From: Macrostomum hystrix
Lineage: Eukaryota > Platyhelminthes > Macrostomidae
Direction: 5' to 3'
Length of the DNA: 64,000 nt
NCBI GenBank assembly: GCA_950097015.1
Contig: CATNEN010000010.1
Span: forward strand, 1,194,501-1,258,500
Made by a program: the position numbers and the translations under genes
The notes under the pieces: generated by a model
What the model was told of the DNA's origin: nothing
What the model saw: the letters and a program-made list of their open reading frames with translations, nothing else
Database searches by the model: none
In this document: one piece after another, positions 57,109 through 64,000 of the stretch
How positions within the stretch are numbered: the stretch's first letter is position 1
Layout of the letters: each line of letters begins with the position of its first letter

Positions 57109-58194
57109 TCAGCTGCCGCATCCTCTGCGGCGTTGGAAGGCCCTCCGAACTCCGCCGCGAATGCCTCGGTTGAAAGCCAGGGTGATGCAGGGCACGGCAG
57201 CGGAGTTCACGTACAGTATGTAGTAGACGCTGATCTCCAGGTGTGCCAGGCCCATGTTGTCCAGGACCATTGGGACCAGACTCAGGAACTGCACCAGATT
57301 GCCTACTATCAGTGCTAGCAGTGGCCTAAGCATTTGCTGCTCACTGGCCTGCTGCTGCTGCTGCTGCTCCTTCTCGCTGCTGTTCGAGGCGCATGGCGCG
57401 GGCGCCGGCCTCCGGGCTCTCTGGCGCCACCGGCCAATCAGCAGAGCCCCGGTGCCCAGGTAGCTAGCCAGCGACACGGCGTAGTTGATGACAGCCAGAA
57501 CCGCCTTCACCAGAGCATTCGTGCCCCGGTGGCTAGTCAGCAGGAGGCAAACCGCTTCGTCGTTGCCACCCAGCTGGGCCAGCCCGACCATCAGCCAGGC
57601 CTGCAGGCCGGCCTCGCCAACGATGGCGATCGCAGCCACGCTGGCGGCCAGGCCGCGAGCCGCCTCCAGACTCCAGCGCCGGCTGAGCGGCGCCGCCACG
57701 GCCAGCAGGCGGTCGAAGGCCAGCAGGCAGTAGGCGTTGACTTCTAGGCCGACTGTCACATCGCGCAGGCTGGTGAGAAACTTCGGCAGCGAGTAGCCGC
57801 GGTTCAGGTAGACATTCTCGTCCTCGGAGGTCCAGCCGGGCCAGACTGGGCTGGAGCCGGAGGTTCTGTTGTGATAGCCGACGCCCAGGTAGAACAGCAT
57901 GAGCACCAGGACACCGCCGGCCAGCAGCTCGTAACTGCTCAGCAACAGCGTCAGGAAGCGGAATGTCCGCCTGGCGCCCGCCTGGAAGCCGCCGCCGACG
58001 GTGACCGCGGCGATGATGAGCGAGTTGCCCAGGATGGCGGACAGGGCCAGGCAGGCATAAATGACGAAGAAGTGCGCGCCAGTGGCAAGTCTAGGCTGGT
58101 ACAGCTCGATGAAGAAGGCGCAGTGATGGCCCTCCTGAACTGTTGCATTGGTGAACTGGGATGTGTTTGTTGTGGTCGCCTCTGTTGTTGTCAT
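57109..58194 (-). CDS. Rhodopsin-like G-protein-coupled receptor, intronless
   Basis: 361 residues in one exon, with a good start context (CGGTCGCCATGA). Seven hydrophobic segments: about 41-64 (TM1, with GN at 56-57), 79-102, 140-165 (TM3), 182-206, 228-254, 290-312 (TM6) and 321-342 (TM7). TM3 ends AFDRLLAV, a DRL form of the DRY motif. TM7 has NSAAVPCITLAFN instead of NPxxY, so that motif is degenerate. The N-terminus has N-glycosylation sites at 10, 16 and 109 (first extracellular loop). The third intracellular loop contains a glutamine run (277-282) encoded by CAG/CAA-type codons, and the C-tail is short and basic (RRAFQRRRGC). Ligand cannot be told; an orphan or lineage-specific family A receptor for peptide or amine is likely. 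It lies alone between SINEs. Confidence 0.85.
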   Translation of the reverse strand: MTTTEATTTNTSQFTNATVQEGHHCAFFIELYQPRLATGAHFFVIYACLALSAILGNSLIIAAVTVGGGFQAGARRTFRFLTLLLSSYELLAGGVLVLMLFYLGVGYHNRTSGSSPVWPGWTSEDENVYLNRGYSLPKFLTSLRDVTVGLEVNAYCLLAFDRLLAVAAPLSRRWSLEAARGLAASVAAIAIVGEAGLQAWLMVGLAQLGGNDEAVCLLLTSHRGTNALVKAVLAVINYAVSLASYLGTGALLIGRWRQRARRPAPAPCASNSSEKEQQQQQQASEQQMLRPLLALIVGNLVQFLSLVPMVLDNMGLAHLEISVYYILYVNSAAVPCITLAFNRGIRGGVRRAFQRRRGCGS

Positions 58195-58261
58195 GGCGAC
58201 CGCTAAAAGTTCAGAGTTGAAGCTTCATTATTTAAGTTGCTACGATTTTACAGCTGTGTCT

Positions 58262-58571
58262 ACAGCTGTTACAGTCCATGGACTGGGGACGCCACACCCC
58301 CTCAATTACCCCAGCTAATGCAGGTACCCATTTAACCTGCATTAGCCAGCTAAACCTACAAACTTCAACCAGGGAGGTTGTAGCCTTGCGGTTAAAGCAT
58401 CGAACTAACGACTTGAAGGTCGGGGTTCGATTCCTGACTCCACTGGAACAATTTGTGTCCTTTTGCAAGACACTTAACTCTGCATTGCTACAGCTGTTGA
58501 ATGGGTACCAGCATTAGCTGGGGTAATTGAGGGGGTGTGGCGTCCCCCAGTCCGTGGACTGAACAGCTGTA
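58262..58571 (+). mobile_element. tRNA-derived SINE with foldback arms
   Basis: The tRNA-like part at 58375-58445 has A-box region TAGCCTTGCGGTTAAAGC and B-box GGTTCGATTCC, followed by TTTGTGTCCTTTTGCAAGAC and ACTTAACT, a central motif shared by many invertebrate tRNA-SINEs. The right arm 58500-58571 (GGGTACCAGCATTAGCTGGG and so on) is the inverted copy of 58262-58331, so the unit folds into a roughly 70-bp stem. It stands just upstream of the GPCR start. Confidence 0.7.
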
Positions 58572-58654
58572 CGCAGCCGTTGGCTGCACATGTCTCAACT
58601 GGGGCAGGTGTAATTAAGAATAATAAAAATTATTTTTACTGAAGGACAGAAGCT

Positions 58655-58745
58655 AATCCAGTGGAGCGGGAATGGAACCTCCGACCTTTAAGTTTTGTTC
58701 CTAGGGTACAACCCTCGCAACCCCATACTCTTTTAAATGTTGCAT
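58655..58745 (-). mobile_element. tRNA-derived SINE fragment, opposite orientation
   Basis: Minus strand AAAGGTCGGAGGTTCCATTC and GCTCCACTGG match the tRNA-like part of the SINE at 58375-58450. Truncated after the B-box. Confidence 0.55.
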
Positions 58746-59880
58746 AGCAGGGTGGCCTACATAATTTTTCCTGCAATGGCCCGCCAGGATTTTAACTTAC
58801 TTGGATTATTGCCTTGCAGTTACTAAACTTGATTTTGAGAATACGCGGACTAGGTTGATCCCTGTTTAGACTTGAGTCTAAGCTCAAAAAAGAGATTAGA
58901 AAAAATAAAGTTTCTAAAGAAATCGATAGTGGAATAGTTTTTATAAATCTCTGCTCAGGGGAGAAGCGGCAGTGGAAGCTTCCCTATTGGACGATGAGCT
59001 CCCTATGCTCAACTGATCTCGTTGGAGAAGGGCGGCTATGGTGGCCCGCGCACTTTGAGTCCATGCCGCTTTATTAACAAACACCCGGCCGTTTGCGGGT
59101 CACGCCACTACTCACAGATACCGGCTCGCGGTGTAGCCCCAGATTTCTCGATGCTGAAGATGGCGCCATTGAACATTGCTGTGACTTGCGGACTCTTATC
59201 TGAAAATACTCAACATTTGAGCATAGGATTGAGCAACGAGCCGACTGAAAATACTCAATATTTGAGTATAGAGTTAAGGAGACAAATTATTCCAGTGATT
59301 ATCACCAGGCTACATGAAGGCTAGATGTGCAGCATGTATTATACTCGTAGCTAGATGCAGCAGTGCTTTCTCAAAACAACTGCTCAAAATTCCAAGACAA
59401 TTCCAAGTCCCCAACAAGAGACTGCAGAACATCCTGTGAGAGCCATTGAGAGTGCGCCCATTGTTTAGAGCGAATCGATGCCTCCCAATTGAGATCTGGA
59501 GCGCAGAAACACAGGAGCATAGACCTCTCTTCCACTGATAAGGAAGTGCCAAAGCTGCCAAAGCATAGAATTCTAGATTATATGGAAGTGATAGCTTTTT
59601 GGGAGCTTTACATAACCGGGTCAACTTGAAAATACAGGAATAGATGATTCCGAAAAAAATATTCTTCCTCTTAAAGCAGTAAAGCAGTTGTAAAATGGGA
59701 TGCTGATGCTCACAATGCGTTTGCATTCACAGGTCCGATAGATCCTCAAATATAATTGAGCATGCTGACTCGAGCAGAACGGTGTGCCGATGTCGTGAAT
59801 TAAGAAACCTGTCACTACCCTGAAGCTTTGAAATTATCTTCCAGGCTTCCTTGCAGACGGAAAATGAAAGTTCAGACGGC
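58746..59880. other. Intergenic stretch
   Basis: Two near-direct copies of CTGAAAATACTCAA...TTTGAG lie at 59200-59275. Minus-strand open frames at 59310-59815 may be further decayed transposase, but I could not identify a domain. Confidence 0.4.
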
Positions 59881-60690
59881 TCAGTCAAGCCACCACAATT
59901 GATCTGTCGCAGGAACGTGAAGTGACCAAGTTCTCTGCTTGCGAATCAGGAGCAGCAACCACAACAGCTCGGCACAAGACGGACAGTCCTTTTGCGCTGC
60001 AATGGACTTTTTAAACTTTCCTGTGACGTAAAATGTTACTGCGTCATCGCCTTGATTCTGTCCGCTCACTCAAGTTGAGTTCGCTCATCGTGGACTTTGT
60101 GCGAACAACATTACAATCGGAATTTCTCACCGTCGATGAAGCAAAGTGTTGATGGAGTTGGTTTCAACAGGATACAAAGTCAGCGGGCATCAAGTTGCTA
60201 TCTACCTGCACCTAAATTTCAGTCAGTGAGCTGATTCTGCCAGATGTTAGGAAGTCCTGCGCTGCATGGTCATTCGCTCTTGATCGGCTTGCAGCCTTTT
60301 CTCGGCAGTGACGGAAATTCCTCGGGCTTGAGGTAACTGGCGGCAGCAGACGTTCTGGAAGCTCCGGGAAAACGGAGGGAACTGCTCTCCTTTGAAGTAT
60401 TCTCCTCCGTAGCAGCTGACCCTCTCTATCACGCTTGTGAGTAGAGTTACAGTGCTGTGACACACAGACGAAGTCTGCGTCGGTAAAGTGCTTCAAGCAG
60501 AGACGAGACTCCTTGGTGGGAATATAGTCCTCACGCCGGTTGCATCGCAGTCATTCTTGGAGTAGCTCTGGTTGTTGCAGTGGAAATTCATGGAATGGAA
60601 ACTCTGGCGTCCAATGTACTTTCAGACGATGCAGAAGCATCTTTGCTGGGATAGCCAGAACGGCAAGCAATGTGTTTCTTGATTCTTATA
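59881..60690 (-). pseudogene. THAP-domain (P-element-like) transposase fossil, internally deleted
   Basis: Minus strand from about 60690: HIACRSGYPSKDAS (first zinc-ligand part), FPFHEFPLQQPELLQEWL, TKESRLCLKHFTDADF (C-x2-H of the C2CH zinc finger) and RAVPSVFPELPE (AVPTxF box), which together make a THAP domain broken by frameshifts. About 200 nt further, at 59881-60069, comes DDAVTFYVTGKFKKSIAA with CPSCAELL, resembling the YVAG...CxxC block near the C-terminus of THAP9/P-element-like transposases. The RNase H-like catalytic core that should lie between is missing. A domesticated THAP gene is less likely given the breaks. Confidence 0.65.
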
Positions 60691-60974
60691 CGATCGTATC
60701 TTGTCATTATGACCAAGACCTTTGCACAAAGAACTGTACAATCCCTCCTCCCATACCACCCTTCCATTCACAGAATATGATTTAGTACACTCGTACATGT
60801 ATATACAAAACCATGGCCCTTATCTCAACTTAGGATTTCAATTTCGTAAACCTCCTAGACCATTTGTGCACAGCTAACACTCATTGAGGCAACATTCAAA
60901 TTATAATGTTAACATTTAAATTATGACCACTATTATCCTCACAAATCAGTTCTATATTCACCTAAATTTCAAAC
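60691..60974. other. AT-rich spacer
   Basis: No feature recognised. Confidence 0.45.
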
Positions 60975-61678
60975 AATCGGACCTAAGGAAACCTAATAAA
61001 CCTTAGGGAAAACTAAGAAAATGTAGGGAAACCTAAGGAAATGTAGGGAAAACTAAGAAAATGTATGGAAACCTAAGAAAATGTAGGGAAAACTAAGAAA
61101 ATGTAGGGAAAACTAAGAAAATGTAGGGAAAACTAAGAAAATGTATGGAAACCTAAGAAAATGTAGGGAAAACTAAGAAAATGTAGGGAAAACTAAGAAA
61201 ATGTAGGGAAAACTAAGAAAATGTAGGGAAAACTAAGAAAATGTAGGGAAAACTAAGGAAATGTAGGGAAAACTAATAAAATGTAGGGAAAACTAAGAAA
61301 ATGTAGGGAAAACTAAGAAAATGTAGGGAAAACTAAGAAAATGTAGGGAAAACTAAGAAAATGTAGGGAAACCTAAGAAAATGTAGGGAAAACTAAGAAA
61401 ATGTAGGGAAAACTAAAAAAATGTAGGGAAACCTAAGGAACTGTAGGGAAAACTAAGGAAATGTAGGGAAAACTAAGGAAATGTAGGGAAAACTAAGGAA
61501 ATGTAGGGAAAACTAAGAAAATGTAGGGAAAACTAAGAAAATGTATGGAAACCTAAGAAAATGTAGGGAAAACTAAGAAAATGTAGGGAAAACTAAGAAA
61601 ATGTAGGGAAACCTAAGGAACTGTAGGGAAAACTAAGGAAATGTAGGGAAAACTAAGGAAATGTAGGGAAACCTAAGA
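60975..61678. repeat. 20-bp minisatellite, about 35 copies
   Basis: Unit AAATGTAGGGAAAACTAAGA with acct, ggaa, ctgt and tatgg variants, strictly 20 bp in register. A block containing CTGTAGGG near 61440 is repeated near 61620. Confidence 0.97.
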
Positions 61679-61726
61679 AACAATTTCGGAACTTAAAAAA
61701 CCTGAAGAAAAGCTACGAGTAAGAAA

Positions 61727-61993
61727 CAAGGACCACTCGGAGAAAATGGTCGGGTCACTTTGTTTCTTGGAAATTTTATTAAAGGCTGATTTTCACGCAA
61801 AATGCACTAGCGAAATAGGAATAGAAATAGAAATACATTTTTTCTCATCTGCTTCCAATAAAAATCTATCAACTTTTTAATATGCAAAATTTGAAAAGTT
61901 CCTATCTCGCTTGTGCATTCTTGCGTGAAAATCTGCCTTCAATAAATTTTCCAAGAAACGAAGTGTCCCATCTTCTCCTTCTAGTGGTCCTTG
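61727..61993. mobile_element. hAT-like foldback MITE with 8-bp target duplication
   Basis: A 267-bp element whose two halves are imperfect inverted repeats of about 95 bp (left CAAGGACCACT..., right ...AGTGGTCCTTG) around a roughly 75-bp AT-rich centre. It is flanked by perfect direct repeats GTAAGAAA at 61719-61726 and 61994-62001. An 8-bp duplication and a CAAGG end fit the hAT superfamily. A P-like element also makes 8-bp duplications. Confidence 0.8.
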
Positions 61994-62229
61994 GTAAGAA
62001 ACCTCAGGGAGACCAAAAAGACTTGGGCAATTCTAATTTTCCAAACTAGAGCTATCATATGTACGCATCATTTATTGCTATCATATCATATATCTATGTC
62101 CAAAGAGCAACCAAATTAAAACTGAAGGCTTATAATTTTGGCGTCTATAGCTTAGCTTAGTTTAACCAGCGAAAAATAGATAACAAGCCTCTCTGACAAC
62201 TCTGGCAGCCCTTGAACATCCGCGTCTCC

Positions 62230-62410
62230 ATGGCAACAAAGACCGTCACAAATCGTGTGCTGAATCCTGAAGAGCTGCACCTCAGCATTAATGTGAATCA
62301 TGAACTGTATTTCACTCTGCTGAAGGACTCTGAGAGTCCAGGTGGACCCGCGAACCTTGACGACGTTGAAGCCGACAGTCCGGATGCCCCGATTGGCTCC
62401 CGCTTGGAAG
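62230..62410 (+). CDS. Unknown gene, exon 1
   Basis: Starts at ATG 62230 in good context (TCTCCATGG) and ends GGAAG|GTGAGG, phase 1. Encodes 60 residues (MATKTVTNRVLNPEELHLSI at the start), acidic toward the end. No domain recognised and no signal peptide or membrane segment. The following intron (62411-62779) is filled by a 43-bp minisatellite. Together with exons 2 to 4 the reading frame is 906 nt (301 residues). Confidence 0.65.
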
Positions 62411-62441
62411 GTGAGGCAATGAAACTTAAGAACATTGAAGT

Positions 62442-62775
62442 CTTCATTCTATCGAATCCTGAAGGCATTGGTGTGTGGTCCAACCCTCATTCTATCGAAT
62501 CCTGAAGGCATTGGTGTGTGGTCCAACCCTCATTCTATCGAATCCTGAAGGCATTGGTGTGTGGTCCAACCCTCATTCTATCGAATCATGAAGGCATTGG
62601 TGTGTGGTCCAACCCTCATTCTATCGAATCCTGAAGGCATTGGTGTGTGGTCCAACCCTCACTCTATCGAATCCTGAAGGCATTGGTGTGTGGTCCAACC
62701 CTCACTCTATCGAATCCTGAAGGCATTGGTGTGTGGTCCAACCCTCACTCTATCGAATCCTGAAGGCATTGGTGG
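62442..62775. repeat. 43-bp minisatellite in intron 1, about 7.5 copies
   Basis: Unit CATTCTATCGAATCCTGAAG plus GCATTGGTGTGTGGTCCAACCCT. The final, partial unit changes to GGCATTGGTGGGCAG and so supplies the splice acceptor of exon 2. Confidence 0.95.
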
Positions 62776-62779
62776 GCAG

Positions 62780-62819
62780 GCCTCACGCTGCCACAAGAGC
62801 TTGAGCCGGAGCAACTCAG
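62780..62819 (+). CDS. Unknown gene, exon 2 (40 nt micro-exon)
   Basis: Acceptor GGTGGGCAG, donor CTCAG|GTACGT. Phase 1 in, phase 2 out. Encodes LTLPQELEPEQL. It is chosen because its phase fits exon 1, whereas reading straight through in the exon 3 frame does not. The intron after it would be only 31 nt. The alternative is a longer exon continuing from 62780 in the other frame (serine-rich). Confidence 0.5.
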
Positions 62820-62850
62820 GTACGTCTGCGCTGTCGCCTTTCCTGCACAG

Positions 62851-63261
62851 CGAAGACCTGCAGTCGGACCGTCCGCCCTTTGAAGGCGACAAAAACAGCC
62901 AGGCCTACTTCCGGCGGATGCTGCAGGCTCCCGAGTTTGCTCGCCATCGCCTCCTGCTCGCCGTGGAGCCGAGGAAAATGTTGCCGCGGCACCGGTGGAT
63001 CCTCGCCGATCCGGACTCGTTAGACAGCGAAAGCTGCCGCGGTCCGCCGCCTCTGATGACGGACTTTTGCGTCCCTTTTAGTCGGGAGCTGCTGCAGAAG
63101 CTGAAGGTCAACCGCGAGTTGCTGCAGTTAATCGCTGACAGGACCTGCAGTCTGATCTACATCAGGAAGACGCTGCTGCTGCGCGAATTCAGCCGGACTA
63201 AAACCTGGGCCAAATACCTGATGTGCCGCATTTTTTGCTTCAAAGAGCCACTGCTCAACAG
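62851..63261 (+). CDS. Unknown gene, exon 3
   Basis: Acceptor CCTGCACAG, donor AACAG|GTGAGC, phase 2 at both ends. About 137 residues, helical and basic: FEGDKNSQAYFRRMLQAPEF, PRHRWILADPDSLDSE, FSRELLQKLKVNRELLQLIA and LLREFSRTKTWAKYLMCRIF. I do not recognise the family. The soluble, charged make-up suggests an intracellular protein. Confidence 0.7.
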
Positions 63262-63505
63262 GTGAGCTCAGTCGCGCGGTGTTGATGCTTAGCGAAGCAT
63301 TCTCAGAGAAGTTTGCTCAGACTGGGCTGGCCAAATTGTCGGCGCAGTTGCCAATAAAGTGAGCTTTGTTGTCTTAGAGCTTGTTCATCGAAGTGCTTGC
63401 TGTTTCTGTACTTTTGCCGGTAGCTTCGTATTAGGCTGATTAGGTAGCAGAGCTCCGAGCTACGGAATGCACCTAAGGCACCGCCCACTCTACACTGCCA
63501 TCCAG

Positions 63506-63779
63506 GTGCTTCCACCTGCTTGAGCAGTTCGATGTGGCCTTCCAAACGCGCCACTCCTGCCAGCAAGACCGGCCCCGCGTCACCCTAGTGCCGAACCAGT
63601 CCGTGCCGGAGAATACGGCGCTGCAGCTCAGACGCCAGCGACTGGGGAAGTACAGCAACTACTTTGACAAGATGCCACTGCTGCCGGGACAGCACCTGAG
63701 CAGCCTGGCAGCCAGACTCAGCAGCAAATGCCTGAACGAGCGCTCCCTGCTGGCCCAGCTGGTCGTCATTGAGAACTAA
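63506..63779 (+). CDS. Unknown gene, exon 4 (C-terminus)
   Basis: Acceptor CCATCCAG at 63498-63505. The single first base completes an Arg codon with exon 3. Encodes CFHLLEQFDVAFQTRHS, KYSNYFDKMPLLPGQHLSSL and KCLNERSLLAQLVVIEN before TAA at 63777-63779. The frame from exon 1 to here is uninterrupted with all phases matching. No domain recognised. Confidence 0.7.
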
Positions 63780-64000
63780 CTTTGCAGTCCCGACTTGTAC
63801 CAATATTCCTGAAACTCTGACTGAATTATACAGCTCTGCTTTACTCAGGAACACTTAATTATTGCAGCCTCATCCAGGTATTCCGTAAATGGCCAAGCAT
63901 AAGAAAAGTCTTAAAAAGTCTTAAAAGTATTGGTCTCTTTCTGCAAGAACTCTTAAAGCAAGCATGACATCAGTTTTCGATAAAATACAGATACCTCGCG
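63780..64000. other. 3' flank of the unknown gene
   Basis: No polyadenylation signal of the exact AATAAA type is seen before the window ends. A short direct repeat AAAAGTCTTAA lies at 63904-63926. Confidence 0.5.

Noticed and set aside
58375-58450. Functional tRNA gene
   Set aside because: A- and B-box-like sequences are present, but the acceptor stem does not pair and a SINE body follows.

Overview
The window is animal nuclear DNA. It holds spliced genes with GT-AG introns, an alpha-neurexin-type gene, a single-exon rhodopsin-like GPCR, C-type lectin-like secreted proteins, tRNA-derived SINEs and fossils of several eukaryotic transposon classes. Moderate GC content, compact coding exons and an extreme load of minisatellites suggest an invertebrate. 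A free-living flatworm of the Macrostomum type is my best guess, but nothing here proves the taxon. By eye about 40% of the window is tandem repeat, in roughly 25 arrays with periods of 12 to 60 bp.

Positions 37580 down to 2301 (minus strand) carry the 5' part of an alpha-neurexin-like gene. I could chain four coding exons with matching splice phases: 36728-37580 (signal peptide, LNS1, EGF), then 9188-9334, 7578-7774 and 2301-2450 (most of LNS2). Intron 1 is 27.4 kb and is packed with minisatellites. Several arrays start within 15 to 60 nt of splice sites. Two array families occur as inverted pairs that would fold into long hairpins in the primary transcript. One 5.8 kb array repeats a perfect PBX-MEIS/PREP site. 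The gene continues off the left edge.

Positions 38600-42570 hold further minisatellites. At 43168-43908 and 53829-54569 (minus strand) lie two near-identical secreted PAN plus C-type-lectin-like genes, a 10.66 kb tandem duplication with conserved TATA boxes. Their differences cluster in the predicted ligand-binding loop. The DNA between them is a transposon graveyard: Tc1/mariner-like, two Crypton-type tyrosine recombinases, Ty3/gypsy gag and pol, a DIRS-like RT fragment, a frameshifted jellyroll-domain pseudogene with an LTR-like insert, and a LINE fragment.

The right end carries SINEs, an intronless GPCR (57109-58194, minus), a THAP/P-element-like transposase fossil (59881-60690), a 20-bp satellite, a hAT-like foldback MITE with perfect 8-bp target duplication (61727-61993), and a four-exon gene of unknown function (62230-63779, plus). 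The genes do not form an operon or an evident pathway. Neurexin (synaptic adhesion), the GPCR (signalling) and the lectins (extracellular carbohydrate or innate recognition) are independent loci.
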